Source: Odiellus spinosus (Eukaryota > Arthropoda > Arachnida > Opiliones > Phalangiidae). Taken from it: 64,000 bases of DNA. The DNA lies in the NCBI GenBank assembly GCA_963920705.1, contig OY987232.1, positions 2,604,001 to 2,668,000 of the forward strand. Reading direction: 5' to 3'. Positions 25,985 to 40,500 of the stretch are shown piece after piece; within the stretch, counting starts at the first letter, position 1, and every line of letters begins with the position of its first letter. The translations under genes and the position numbers were made by a program. The notes beneath the pieces were generated by a model. It saw nothing but the letters and a program-made list of their open reading frames with translations, was not told the DNA's origin and did not search any database.

Positions 25985-27743
25985 ATCTATACTTGGGAAA
26001 TTTGTGGATCTATACTTGGGAAATTTGTGGATCTATACTTGGGAAATTTGTGGATCTATACTTGGGAAATTTGTGGATTTATACTTAGGGAATTTGTGAA
26101 TCTATACTTGGAAAATTTGTGAATCTATACTTGGAAAATTTGCGAATCTATACTTGGAAAATTTGTGAATCTATACTTGGAAAATTTGTGAATATATACT
26201 AGGAAAATTTGTGAATCTATACTTGGAAAATTTGTGAATCTATACTTGGAAAATTTGCGAATCTATACTTGGAAAATTTGTGAATCTATACTTGGAAAAT
26301 TTGTGAATATATACTAGGAAAATTTGTGAATCTATACTTGGTAAGTTTTGAATCTATACTTTTAAAATTTGTGAATCTATACTAGGAAAATTTGTGAATC
26401 TATACTTGGGAAATTTGTGGATCTATACTTGGGAAATTTGTGGATCTATACTTGGGAAATTTGTGGATCTATACTTAGGGAATTTGTGAATCTATACTTA
26501 GGGAATTTGTGAATCTACATTTGGGAAATTTGTGAATTTATACTTGGGAAATTTGTGCATCTATACTTGGGAAATTTGTGGATCTATACTTGGGAAATTT
26601 GTGGATCTATACTTGGGAAATTTGTGGATCTATACTTGGGAAATTTGTGGATCTATACTTGGGAAATTTGTGGATTTATACTTAGGGAATTTGTGAATCT
26701 ATACTTGGAAAATTTGTGAATCTATACTTGGAAAATTTTGAATCTATACTTGGAAAATTTGTGAATCTATACTTGGGAAATTTATGAATCTATACTAGGA
26801 AAATTTGTGAATCTATACTTGGGAAATTTGTGGATCTATACTTGGGAAATTTGTGGATCTATACTTGGGAAATTTGTGGATCTATACTTAGGGAATTTGT
26901 GAATCTACACTTGGGAAATTTGTGAATTTATACTTGGGAAATTTGTGAATCTATACTTGGGAAATTTTTGAATTTATATTTGGGAAATTTGTGCATCTAT
27001 ACTTGGGAAATTTGTGGGTCTATACTTGGGAAATTTGAGGATCTATACTTGGGAAATTTGTGGATTTATACTTAGGGAATTTGTGAATCTATACTTGGAA
27101 AATTTGTGAATCTATACTTGGAAAATTTGTGAATCTATACTTGGGAAATTTGTGGATCTCTACTTGGAAAATTTGTGAATATATACTTTTAAAATTTGTG
27201 AATCTATCCTTAAGAAAATTTTGAATATATACTTGGGAAATTTGTGAATCTATACTTTGGAAATTTATGAATCTATACTAGGAAAATTTGTGAATCTATA
27301 CTTGGGAAATTTGTGGATCTATACTTGGGAAATTTGTGGATCTATACTTGGGAAATTTGTGGATCTATACTTGGGAAATTTTGTGGATCTATACTTGGGA
27401 AATTTGAGGATCTATACTTGGGAAATTTGTGGATCTCTTCTTGGAAACTTTGTGAATCTATACTTTTAAAATTTGTGAATCTATCCTTATGAAATTTGTG
27501 AATCTATACTTGGGAAATTTGTGAGTCTATACTTGGGGAATTTGTTAATCTATACTTGGGAAATTTGTTAATCTATACTTGGGAAATTTGTGAATCTATA
27601 TTTGGAAAATTTGTGAATCTATACTTGGGAAATTCGTGGATCTATACTTGGGAAATTTGTGGATCTATACTCAGGGAATTTGTGAATCTATACTTGAAGA
27701 ATTTGTGAATCTATACTTGGGAAATTTGTGAATTTATACTTGG
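25985..27743 (+). repeat. 1,839-bp higher-order repeat, copy 2
   Basis: This is the direct copy of 24146-25904, separated from it by about 80 bp of ordinary monomers (25905-25984). It begins after a GTGCATCT monomer where copy 1 has GTGGATCT, and ends where copy 1 has TTGGAG and this copy TTGGGA. Its right half is also the template of the following 1,496-bp duplication, so the 25.4-25.9 kb sequence exists three times in a row by 29.2 kb. Confidence 0.85.
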
Positions 27744-28306
27744 GAAATTTGTGAATTTATACTTGGGAAATTTGTGCATCTATACTTGGGAAATTTGTGG
27801 ATCTATACTTGGGAAATTTGTGGATCTATACTTGGGAAATTTGTGGATCTATACTTAGGGAATTTGTGAATCTATACTTGGAGAATTTGTGAATCTATAC
27901 TTGGGAAATTTGTGAATCTATACTTGGGAAATTTGTGAATTTATACTTGGGAAATTTGTGCATCTATACTTGGGAAATTTGTGAATCTATACTTGGAAAA
28001 TTTGTGAATCTATCCTTATGAAATTTGTGAATCTATACTTGGGAAATTTTTGAGTCTATACTTGGGAAATTTGTGAATCTATATTTGGAAAATTTGTGAA
28101 TCTATATTTGGAAAATTTGTGAATCTATACTTGGGAAATTTGTGAATCTATACTTGGGAAATTTGTGGATCTATACTTGGGAAATTTTTGGATCTATACT
28201 TGGGAAATTTGTGGATCTATACTTAGGGAATATGTGAATCTATACTTGGGAAATTTGTGAATCTATACTTGGGAAATTTGTGAATTTATACTTGGGAAAT
28301 TTGTGC
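26811..28306 (+). repeat. 1,496-bp higher-order repeat, copy 1
   Basis: The period of 65 monomers plus one base is explained by one 24-bp monomer (AAATTTTGTGG near 27377). Markers shared with copy 2 are ATCTCTTCTTGG (near 27433), TACTCAGGG (near 27668), TTGAAG (near 27694) and GGGAATATGTG (near 28226). It starts inside the second 1,839-bp copy, so this duplication is younger than, or independent of, that one. Confidence 0.85.
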
Positions 28307-29881
28307 ATCTATACTTGGGAAATTTGTGGATCTATACTTGGGAAATTTGTGGATCTATACTTGGGAAATTTGTGGATCTATACTTAGGGAATTTGTGAAT
28401 CTACACTTGGGAAATTTGTGAATTTATACTTGGGAAATTTGTGAATCTATACTTGGGAAATTTTTGAATTTATATTTGGGAAATTTGTGCATCTATACTT
28501 GGGAAATTTGTGGGTCTATACTTGGGAAATTTGAGGATCTATACTTGGGAAATTTGTGGATTTATACTTAGGGAATTTGTGAATCTATACTTGGAAAATT
28601 TGTGAATCTATACTTGGAAAATTTGTGAATCTATACTTGGGAAATTTGTGGATCTCTACTTGGAAAATTTGTGAATATATACTTTTAAAATTTGTGAATC
28701 TATCCTTAAGAAAATTTTGAATATATACTTGGGAAATTTGTGAATCTATACTTTGGAAATTTATGAATCTATACTAGGAAAATTTGTGAATCTATACTTG
28801 GGAAATTTGTGGATCTATACTTGGGAAATTTGTGGATCTATACTTGGGAAATTTGTGGATCTATACTTGGGAAATTTTGTGGATCTATACTTGGGAAATT
28901 TGAGGATCTATACTTGGGAAATTTGTGGATCTCTTCTTGGAAACTTTGTGAATCTATACTTTTAAAATTTGTGAATCTATCCTTATGAAATTTGTGAATC
29001 TATACTTGGGAAATTTGTGAGTCTATACTTGGGGAATTTGTTAATCTATACTTGGGAAATTTGTTAATCTATACTTGGGAAATTTGTGAATCTATATTTG
29101 GAAAATTTGTGAATCTATACTTGGGAAATTCGTGGATCTATACTTGGGAAATTTGTGGATCTATACTCAGGGAATTTGTGAATCTATACTTGAAGAATTT
29201 GTGAATCTATACTTGGGAAATTTGTGAATTTATACTTGGGAAATTTGTGAATTTATACTTGGGAAATTTGTGCATCTATACTTGGGAAATTTGTGGATCT
29301 ATACTTGGGAAATTTGTGGATCTATACTTGGGAAATTTGTGGATCTATACTTAGGGAATTTGTGAATCTATACTTGGAGAATTTGTGAATCTATACTTGG
29401 GAAATTTGTGAATCTATACTTGGGAAATTTGTGAATTTATACTTGGGAAATTTGTGCATCTATACTTGGGAAATTTGTGAATCTATACTTGGAAAATTTG
29501 TGAATCTATCCTTATGAAATTTGTGAATCTATACTTGGGAAATTTTTGAGTCTATACTTGGGAAATTTGTGAATCTATATTTGGAAAATTTGTGAATCTA
29601 TATTTGGAAAATTTGTGAATCTATACTTGGGAAATTTGTGAATCTATACTTGGGAAATTTGTGGATCTATACTTGGGAAATTTTTGGATCTATACTTGGG
29701 AAATTTGTGGATCTATACTTAGGGAATATGTGAATCTATACTTGGGAAATTTGTGAATCTATACTTGGGAAATTTGTGAATTTATACTTGGGAAATTTGT
29801 GCATCTATACTTGGGAAATTTGTGGATCTATACTTGGGAAATTTGTGGATCTATACTTGGGAAATTTGTGGATCTATACTT
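28307..29881 (+). repeat. 1,496-bp higher-order repeat, copy 2
   Basis: This tandem copy directly follows copy 1, and its match runs 79 bases past one period to 29881. Copy 1 switches to TTAGGG after the third GTGGATCT, whereas this copy has six GTGGATCT monomers before TTAGGG. The end is followed by a distinctive 24-bp monomer (CTTTGGGGAA, near 29948) and a CTAAAC monomer. Confidence 0.85.
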
Positions 29882-30856
29882 GGGAAATTTGTGGATCTAT
29901 ACTTGGGAAATTTGTGGATCTATACTTAGGGAATTTGTGAATCTATACTTTGGGGAATTTGTGAATCTAAACTTGGGAAATTTGTGAATCTATACTTGGG
30001 AAATTTTTGAATTTATATTTGGGAAATTTGTGCATCTATACTTGGTAAATTTTGAATCTATACTTTTAAAATTTGTGAATCTATACTAGGAAAATTTGTG
30101 AATCTATACTTGGGAAATTTGTGGATCTATACTTGGGAAATTTGTGGATTTATACTTGGGAAATTTGTGGATCTATACTTGGGAAATTTGTGGATCTATA
30201 CTTGGGAAATTTGTGGATCTATACTTGGGAAATTTGTGGATTTATACTTAGGGAATTTGTGAATCTATACTTAGAAAATTTGTGAATCTATACTTGGAAA
30301 ATTTGTGAATCTATACTTGGAAAATTTGTGAATCTATACTTGGAAAATTTGTGAATATATACTAGGAAAATTTGTGAATCTATACTTGGTAAATTTTGAA
30401 TCTATACTTGGAAAATTTGTGAATCTATACTTGGGAAATTTATGAATCTATACTAGGAAAATTTGTGAATCTATACTTGGGAAATTTGTGGATCTATACT
30501 TGGGAAATTTGTGGATCTATACTTGGGAAATTTGTGGATCTATACTTAGGGAATTTGTGAATCTACACTTGGGAAATTTTTGAATTTATATTTGGGAAAT
30601 TTGTGCATCTATACTTGGGAAATTTGTGGGTCTATACTTGGGAAATTCGAGGATCTATACTTGGGAAATTTGTGGATTTATACTTAGGGAATTTGTGAAT
30701 CTATACTTGGAAAATTTTTGAATTTATATTTGGGAAATTTGTGCATCTATACTTGGGAAATTTGTGGGTCTATACTTGGGAAATTCGAGGATCTATACTT
30801 GGGAAATTTGTGGATTTATACTTAGGGAATTTGTGAATCTATACTTGGAAAATTTG
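29882..30856 (+). repeat. Linker between the 1,496-bp and 1,014-bp HORs
   Basis: The linker holds one copy of the GGTAAATTTTG, TTTTAA, CTAGGA series (30044) and a run of seven successive GTGGATCT or GTGGATTT monomers (about 30119-30250). A second GGTAAATTTTG monomer lies near 30388, followed by the 138-bp duplication. Compared with the related segments at 33378 and 52601, it lacks the TTAGGG, CTACAT, GTGAATTT, GTGCATCT stretch, a multiple-monomer deletion. Confidence 0.7.
30564..30842 (+). repeat. 138-bp tandem duplication (6 monomers)
   Basis: The series TTTTTGAATTTATAT, GTGCATCT, GTGGGTCT, TTCGAGGATC, GTGGATTT, TTAGGG occurs twice in a row, at about 30577 and 30715. It is present once at the related places near 34100, 34860, 53300 and 59325. 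This is the smallest clean duplication I can delimit and looks recent. Confidence 0.85.
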
Positions 30857-32720
30857 TGAATCTATACTTGGGAAATTTGTGGATCTCTACTTGGAAAATT
30901 TGTGAATATATACTTTTAAAATTTGTGAATCTATCCTTAAGAAAATTTTGAATATATACTTGGGAAATTTGTGAATCTATACTTGGGAAATTTATGAATC
31001 TATACTAGGAAAATTTGTGAATCTATACTTGGGAAATTTGTGGATCTATACTTGGGAAATTTGTGGATCTATACTTGGGAAATTTGTGGATCTATACTTG
31101 GGAAATTTTGTGGATCTATACTTGGGAAATTTGAGGATCTATACTTGGGAAATTTGTGGATCTCTACTTGGAAACTTTGTGAATCTATACTTTTAAAATT
31201 TGTGAATCTATCCTTATGAAATTTGTGAGTCTATACTTGGGGAATTTGTTAATCTATACTTGGGAAATTTGTTAATCTATACTTGGGAAATTTGTGAATC
31301 TATATTTGGAAAATTTGTGAATCTATACTTGGGAAATTCGTGGATCTATACTTGGGAAATTTGTGGATCTATACTCAGGGAATTTGTGAATCTATACTTG
31401 AAGAATTTGTGAATCTATACTTGGGAAATTTGTGAATTTATACTTGGGAAATTTGTGAATTTATACTTGGGAAATTTGTGCATCTATACTTGGGAAATTT
31501 GTGGATCTATACTTGGGAAATTTGTGAATCTATACTTGGAGAATTTGTGAATCTATCCTTATGAAATTTGTGAATCTATACTTGGGAAATTTTTGAGTCT
31601 ATACTTGGGAAATTTGTGAATCTATATTTGGAAAATTTGTGAATCTATATTTGGAAAATTTGTGAATCTATACTTGGGAAATTTGTGAATCTATACTTGG
31701 GAAATTTGTGGATCTATACTTGGGAAATTTGTGGATCTATACTTGGGAAATTTGTGGATCTATACTTGGGAAATTTGTGGATCTATACTTGGGAAATTTT
31801 GTGGATCTATACTTGGGAAATTTGTGGATTTATGCTTAGGGAATTTGTGAATCTATACTTGGAAAATTGGTGAATCTATACTTGGGAAATTTGTGGATCT
31901 CTACTTGGAAAATTTGTGAATATATACTTTTAAAATTTGTGAATCTATCCTTAAGAAAATTTTGAATATATACTTGGGAAATTTGTGAATCTATACTTGG
32001 GAAATTTATGAATCTATACTAGGAAAATTTGTGAATCTATACTTGGGAAATTTGTGGATCTATACTTGGGAAATTTGTGGATCTATACTTGGGAAATTTG
32101 TGGATCTATACTTGGGAAATTTTGTGGATCTATACTTGTGAAATTTGAGGATCTATACTTGGGAAATTTGTGGATCTCTACTTGGAGACTTTGTGAATCT
32201 ATACTTTTAAAATTTGTGAATCTATCCTTATGAAATTTGTGAATCTATACTTGGGAAATTTGTGAGTCTATACTTGGGGAATTTGTTAATCTATACTTGG
32301 GAAATTTGTTAATCTATACTTGGGAAATTTGTGAATCTATATTTGGAAAATTTGTGAATCTATACTTGGGAAATTCGTGGATCTATACTTGGGAAATTTG
32401 TGGATCTATACTCAGGGAATTTGTGAATCTATACTTGAAGAATTTGTGAATCTATACTTGGGAAATTTGTGAATTTATACTTGGGAAATTTGTGCATCTA
32501 TACTTGGGAAATTTGTGGATCTATACTTGGGAAATTTGTGAATCTATACTTGGAGAATTTGTGAATCTATCCTTATGAAATTTGTGAATCTATACTTGGG
32601 AAATTTTTGAGTCTATACTTGGGAAATTTGTGAATCTATATTTGGAAAATTTGTGAATCTATATTTGGAAAATTTGTGAATCTATACTTGGGAAATTTGT
32701 GAATCTATACTTGGGAAATT
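30857..32720 (+). repeat. 1,014-bp higher-order repeat, two copies
   Basis: Copy 1 is about 30857-31870 and copy 2 about 31871-32720 (partial). GAGGATCT falls at 31133 and 32147, 1,014 bp apart, which is 44 monomers plus two for the two 24-bp monomers in the unit. A monomer ending AAAATTGGTG near 31862 marks the end of copy 1. The same unit is present three times at 55094-57977. Confidence 0.8.
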
Positions 32721-33001
32721 TTTGGATCTATACTTGGGAAATTTGTGGATCTATACTTGGGAAATTTGTGAATTTATACTTGGGAAATTTGTGCACCTAT
32801 ATTTGGGAAATTTGTGAATCTATACTTGGAAAATTTGTGAATCTATCCTTATGAAATTTGTGAATCTATACTTGGGAAATTTTTGAGTCTATACTTGGGA
32901 AATTTGTGAATCTATATTTGGAAAATTTGTGAATCTATATTTGGAAAATTTGTGAATCTATACTTGGGAAATTTGTGAATCTATACTTGGGAAATTTGTG
33001 G

Positions 33002-36000
33002 ATCTATACTTGGGAAATTTTTGGATCTATACTTGGGAAATTTGTGGATCTATACTTAGGGAATATGTGAATCTATACTTGGGAAATTTGTGAATCTATA
33101 CTTGGGAAATTTGTGAATTTATACTTGGGAAATTTGTGCATCTATACTTGGGAAATTTGTGGATCTATACTTGGGAAATTTGTGGATCTATACTTGGGAA
33201 ATTTGTGGATCTATACTTGGGAAATTTGTGGATCTATACTTGGGAAATTTGTGGATCTATACTTAGGGAATTTGTGAATCTATACTTTGGGGAATTTGTG
33301 AATCTAAACTTGGGAAATTTGTGAATCTATACTTGGGAAATTTTTGAATTTATATTTGGGAAATTTGTGCATCTATACTTGGTAAATTTTGAATCTATAC
33401 TTTTAAAATTTGTGAATCTATACTAGGAAAATTTGTGAATCTATACTTGGGAAATTTGTGGATCTATACTTGGGAAATTTGTGGATCTATACTTGGGAAA
33501 TTTGTGGATCTATACTTAGGGAATTTGTGAATCTACATTTGGGAAATTTGTGAATTTATACTTGGGAAATTTGTGCATCTATACTTGGGAAATTTGTGGA
33601 TCTATACTTGGGAAATTTGTGGATTTATACTTGGGAAATTTGTGGATCTATACTTGGGAAATTTGTGGATCTATACTTGGGAAATTTGTGGATCTATACT
33701 TGGGAAATTTGTGGATTTATACTTAGGGAATTTGTGAATCTATACTTAGAAAATTTGTGAATCTATACTTGGAAAATTTGTGAATCTATACTTGGAAAAT
33801 TTGTGGATCTATACTTGGAAAATTTGTGAATATATACTAGGAAAATTTGTGAATCTATACTTGGTAAATTTTGAATCTATACTTGGAAAATTTGTGAATC
33901 TATACTTGGGAAATTTATGAATCTATACTAGGAAAATTTGTGAATCTATACTTGGGAAATTTGTGGATCTATACTTGGGAAATTTGTGGATCTATACTTG
34001 GGAAATTTGTGGATCTATACTTAGGGAATTTGTGAATCTACACTTGGGAAATTTGTGAATTTATACTTGTGAAATTTGTGAATATATACTTGGGAAATTT
34101 TTGAATTTATATTTGGGAAATTTGTGCATCTATACTTGGGAAATTTGTGGGTCTATACTTGGGAAATTCGAGGATCTATACTTGGGAAATTTGTGGATTT
34201 ATACTTAGGGAATTTGTGAATCTATACTTGGAAAATTTGTGAATCTATACTTGGGAAATTTGTGGATCTCTACTTGGAAAATTTGTGAATATATACTTTT
34301 AAAATTTGTGAATCTATCCTTAAGAAAATTTTGAATATATACTTGGGAAATTTGTGGATCTATACTTGGGAAATTTGTGGATTTATACTTGGGAAATTTG
34401 TGGATCTATACTTGGGAAATTTGTGGATCTATACTTGGGAAATTTGTGGATCTATACTTGGGAAATTTGTGGATTTATACTTAGGGAATTTGTGAATCTA
34501 TACTTAGAAAATTTGTGAATCTATACTTGGAAAATTTGTGAATCTATACTTGGAAAATTTGTGAATCTATACTTGGAAAATTTGTGAATATATACTAGGA
34601 AAATATGTGAATCTATACTTGGTAAATTTTGAATCTATACTTGGAAAATTTGTGAATCTATACTTGGGAAATTTATGAATCTATACTAGGAAAATTTGTG
34701 AATCTATACTTGGGAAATTTGTGGATCTATACTTGGGAAATTTGTGGATCTATACTTGGGAAATTTGTGGATCTATACTTAGGGAATTTGTGAATCTACA
34801 CTTGGGAAATTTGTGAATTTATACTTGTGAAATTTGTGAATATATACTTGGGAAATTTTTGAATTTATATTTGGGAAATTTGTGCATCTATACTTGGGAA
34901 ATTTGTGGGTCTATACTTGGGAAATTCGAGGATCTATACTTGGGAAATTTGTGGATTTATACTTAGGGAATTTGTGAATCTATACTTGGAAAATTTGTGA
35001 ATCTATACTTGGGAAATTTGTGGATCTCTACTTGGAAAATTTGTGAATATATACTTTTAAAATTTGTGAATCTATCCTTAAGAAAATTTTGAATATATAC
35101 TTGGGAAATTTGTGAATCTATACTTGGGAAATTTATGAATCTATACTAGGAAAATTTGTGAATCTATACTTGGGAAATTTGTTGATCTATACTTGGGAAA
35201 TTTGTGGATCTATACTTGGGAAATTTGTGGATCTATACTTGGGAAATTTTGTGGATCTATACTTGGGAAATTTGAGGATCTATACTTGGGAAATTTGTGG
35301 ATCCTACTTGGAAACTTTGTGAATCTATACTTTTAAAATTTGTGAATCTATCCTTATGAAATTTGTGAGTCTATACTTGGGGAATTTGTTAATCTATACT
35401 TGGGAAATTTGTTAATCTATACTTGGGAAATTTGTGAATCTATATTTGGAAAATTTGTGAATCTATACTTGGGAAATTCGTGGATCTATACTTGGGAAAT
35501 TTGTGGATCTATACTCAGGGAATTTGTGAATCTATACTTGAAGAATTTGTGAATCTATACTTGGGAAATTTGTGAATTTATACTTGGGAAATTTGTGAAT
35601 TTATACTTGGGAAATTTGTGCATCTATACTTGGGAAATTTGTGGATCTATACTTGGGAAATTTGTGAATCTATACTTGGAGAATTTGTGAATCTATCCTT
35701 ATGAAATTTGTGAATCTATACTTGGGAAATTTTTGAGTCTATACTTGGGAAATTTGTGAATCTATATTTGGAAAATTTGTGAATCTATATTTGGAAAATT
35801 TGTGAATCTATACTTGGGAAATTTGTGAATCTATACTTGGGAAATTTGTGGATCTATACTTGGGAAATTTGTGGATCTATACTTGGGAAATTTGTGGATC
35901 TATACTTGGGAAATTTGTGGATCTATACTTGGGAAATTTTGTGGATCTATACTTGGGAAATTTGTGGATTTATGCTTAGGGAATTTGTGAATCTATACTT

Positions 36001-37544
36001 GGAAAATTTGTGAATCTATACTTGGGAAATTTGTGGATCTCTACTTGGAAAATTTGTGAATATATACTTTTAAAATTTGTGAATCTATCCTTAAGAAAAT
36101 TTTGAATATATACTTGGGAAATTTGTGAATCTATACTTGGGAAATTTATGAATCTATACTAGGAAAATTTGTGAATCTATACTTGGGAAATTTGTGGATC
36201 TATACTTGGGAAATTTGTGGATCTATACTTGGGAAATTTGTGGATCTATACTTGGGAAATTTGAGGATCTATACTTGGGAAATTTGTGGATCTCTACTTG
36301 GAAACTTTGTGAATCTATACTTTTAAAATTTGTGAATCTATCCTTATGAAATTTGTGAATCTATACTTGGGAAATTTGTGAGTCTATACTTGGGGAATTT
36401 GTTAATCTATACTTGGGAAATTTGTTAATCTATACTTGGGAAATTTGTGAATCTATATTTGGAAAATTTGTGAATCTATACTTGGGAAATTCGTGGATCT
36501 ATAATTGGGAAATTTGTGGATCTATACTCAGGGAATTTGTGAATCTATACTTGAAGAATTTGTGCATCTATACTTGGGAAATTTGTGGATCTATACTTGG
36601 GAAATTTGTGAATCTATACTTGGAGAATTTGTGAATCTATCCTTATGAAATTTTTGAGTCTATACTTGGGAAATTTGTGAATCTATATTTGGAAAATTTG
36701 TGAATCTATATTTGGAAAATTTGTGAATCTATACTTGGGAAATTTGTGAATCTATACTTGGGAAATTTGTGGATCTATACTTGGGAAATTTGTGGATCTA
36801 TACTTGGGAAATTTGTGGATCTATACTTGGGAAATTTGTGAATTTATACTTGGGAAATTTGTGCACCTATATTTGGAAAATTTGTGAATCTATACTTGGA
36901 AAATTTGTGAATCTATCCTTATGAAATTTGTGAATCTATACTTGGGAAATTTTTGAGTCTATACTTGGAAAATTTGTGAATCTATATTTGGAAAATTTGT
37001 GAATCTATACTTGGGAAATTTGTGAATCTATACTTGGGAAATTTGTGGATCTATACTTGGGAAATTTGTGGATCTATACTTGGGAAATTTGTGGATCTAT
37101 ACTTAGGGAATTTGTGAATCTATACTTGGAGAATTTGTGAATCTATACTTGGGAAATTTGTGAATCTATACTTGGGAAATTTGTGAATTTATACTTGGGA
37201 AATTTGTGCATCTATACTTGGGAAATTTGTGGATCTATACTTGGGAAATTTGTGGATCTATACTTGGGAAATTTGTGGATCTATACTTGGGAAATTTGTG
37301 GATCTATACTTGGGAAATTTGTGGATCTATACTTAGGGAATTTGTGAATCTATACTTTGGGGAATTTGTGAATCTAAACTTGGGAAATTTGTAAATCTAT
37401 ACTTGGTAAATTTTTGAATTTATATTTGAGAAATTTGTGCATCTATACTTGGGAAATTTGTGCATCTATACTTGGGAAATTTGTGGATCTATGTTTGGGA
37501 AATTTGTGGATTTATACTTAGGGAATTTGTGAATCTATACTTGG
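33002..37544 (+). repeat. 4.5-kb higher-order repeat, copy 1
   Basis: The left part (GGGAATATGTG at 33061, the CTTTGGGGAA monomer near 33286) recurs 4,531 bp downstream. From about 33.7 kb rightward the offset is 4,439 bp (ATCCTACTTGG at 35301, ATAATTGGG at 36501). 4,439 is exactly 193 monomers and 4,531 is 197. The unit itself contains a 758-bp tandem duplication (about 33600-35090) marked by two GAATATATAC monomers at 34080 and 34838. Sharp mismatches at both ends set the limits. Confidence 0.88.
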
Positions 37545-40500
37545 GAAATTTTTGGATCTATACTTGGGAAATTTGTGGATCTATACTTAGGGAATATGTG
37601 AATCTATACTTGGGAAATTTGTGAATCTATACTTGGGAAATTTGTGAATTTATACTTGGGAAATTTGTGCATCTATACTTGGGAAATTTGTGGATCTATA
37701 CTTGGGAAATTTGTGGATCTATACTTGGGAAATTTGTGGATCTATACTTGGGAAATTTGTGGATCTATACTTGGGAAATTTGTGGATCTATACTTAGGGA
37801 ATTTGTGAATCTATACTTTGGGGAATTTGTGAATCTAAACTTGGGAAATTTGTGAATCTATACTTGGGAAATTTTTGAATTTATATTTGGGAAATTTGTG
37901 CATCTATACTTGGTAAATTTTGAATCTATACTTTTAAAATTTGTGAATCTATACTAGGAAAATTTGTGAATCTATACTTGGGAAATTTGTGGATCTATAC
38001 TTGGGAAATTTGTGGATCTATACTTGGGAAATTTGTGGATCTATACTTAGGGAATTTGTGAATCTACATTTGGGAAATTTGTGAATTTATACTTGGGAAA
38101 TTTGTGGATCTATACTTGGGAAATTTGTGGATCTATACTTGGGAAATTTGTGGATTTATACTTAGGGAATTTGTGAATCTATACTTAGAAAATTTGTGAA
38201 TCTATACTTGGAAAATTTGTGAATCTATACTTGGAAAATTTGTGGATCTATACTTGGAAAATTTGTGAATATATACTAGGAAAATTTGTGAATCTATACT
38301 TGGTAAATTTTGAATCTATACTTGGAAAATTTGTGAATCTATACTTGGGAAATTTATGAATCTATACTAGGAAAATTTGTGAATCTATACTTGGGAAATT
38401 TGTGGATCTATACTTGGGAAATTTGTGGATCTATACTTGGGAAATTTGTGGATCTATACTTAGGGAATTTGTGAATCTACACTTGGGAAATTTGTGAATT
38501 TATACTTGTGAAATTTGTGAATATATACTTGGGAAATTTTTGAATTTATATTTGGGAAATTTGTGCATCTATACTTGGGAAATTTGTGGGTCTATACTTG
38601 GGAAATTCGAGGATCTATACTTGGGAAATTTGTGGATTTATACTTAGGGAATTTGTGAATCTATACTTGGAAAATTTGTGAATCTATACTTGGGAAATTT
38701 GTGGATCTCTACTTGGAAAATTTGTGAATATATACTTTTAAAATTTGTGAATCTATCCTTAAGAAAATTTTGAATATATACTTGGGAAATTTGTGGATCT
38801 ATACTTGGGAAATTTGTGGATTTATACTTGGGAAATTTGTGGATCTATACTTGGGAAATTTGTGGATCTATACTTGGGAAATTTGTGGATCTATACTTGG
38901 GAAATTTGTGGATTTATACTTAGGGAATTTGTGAATCTATACTTAGAAAATTTGTGAATCTATACTTGGAAAATTTGTGAATCTATACTTGGAAAATTTG
39001 TGAATCTATACTTGGAAAATTTGTGAATATATACTAGGAAAATATGTGAATCTATACTTGGTAAATTTTGAATCTATACTTGGAAAATTTGTGAATCTAT
39101 ACTTGGGAAATTTATGAATCTATACTAGGAAAATTTGTGAATCTATACTTGGGAAATTTGTGGATCTATACTTGGGAAATTTGTGGATCTATACTTGGGA
39201 AATTTGTGGATCTATACTTAGGGAATTTGTGAATCTACACTTGGGAAATTTGTGAATTTATACTTGTGAAATTTGTGAATATATACTTGGGAAATTTTTG
39301 AATTTATATTTGGGAAATTTGTGCATCTATACTTGGGAAATTTGTGGGTCTATACTTGGGAAATTCGAGGATCTATACTTGGGAAATTTGTGGATTTATA
39401 CTTAGGGAATTTGTGAATCTATACTTGGAAAATTTGTGAATCTATACTTGGGAAATTTGTGGATCTCTACTTGGAAAATTTGTGAATATATACTTTTAAA
39501 ATTTGTGAATCTATCCTTAAGAAAATTTTGAATATATACTTGGGAAATTTGTGAATCTATACTTGGGAAATTTATGAATCTATACTAGGAAAATTTGTGA
39601 ATCTATACTTGGGAAATTTGTTGATCTATACTTGGGAAATTTGTGGATCTATACTTGGGAAATTTGTGGATCTATACTTGGGAAATTTTGTGGATCTATA
39701 CTTGGGAAATTTGAGGATCTATACTTGGGAAATTTGTGGATCCTACTTGGAAACTTTGTGAATCTATACTTTTAAAATTTGTGAATCTATCCTTATGAAA
39801 TTTGTGAGTCTATACTTGGGGAATTTGTTAATCTATACTTGGGAAATTTGTTAATCTATACTTGGGAAATTTGTGAATCTATATTTGGAAAATTTGTGAA
39901 TCTATACTTGGGAAATTCGTGGATCTATACTTGGGAAATTTGTGGATCTATACTCAGGGAATTTGTGAATCTATACTTGAAGAATTTGTGAATCTATACT
40001 TGGGAAATTTGTGAATTTATACTTGGGAAATTTGTGAATTTATACTTGGGAAATTTGTGCATCTATACTTGGGAAATTTGTGGATCTATACTTGGGAAAT
40101 TTGTGAATCTATACTTGGAGAATTTGTGAATCTATCCTTATGAAATTTGTGAATCTATACTTGGGAAATTTTTGAGTCTATACTTGGGAAATTTGTGAAT
40201 CTATATTTGGAAAATTTGTGAATCTATATTTGGAAAATTTGTGAATCTATACTTGGGAAATTTGTGAATCTATACTTGGGAAATTTGTGGATCTATACTT
40301 GGGAAATTTGTGGATCTATACTTGGGAAATTTGTGGATCTATACTTGGGAAATTTGTGGATCTATACTTGGGAAATTTTGTGGATCTATACTTGGGAAAT
40401 TTGTGGATTTATGCTTAGGGAATTTGTGAATCTATACTTGGAAAATTTGTGAATCTATACTTGGGAAATTTGTGGATCTCTACTTGGAAAATTTGTGAAT

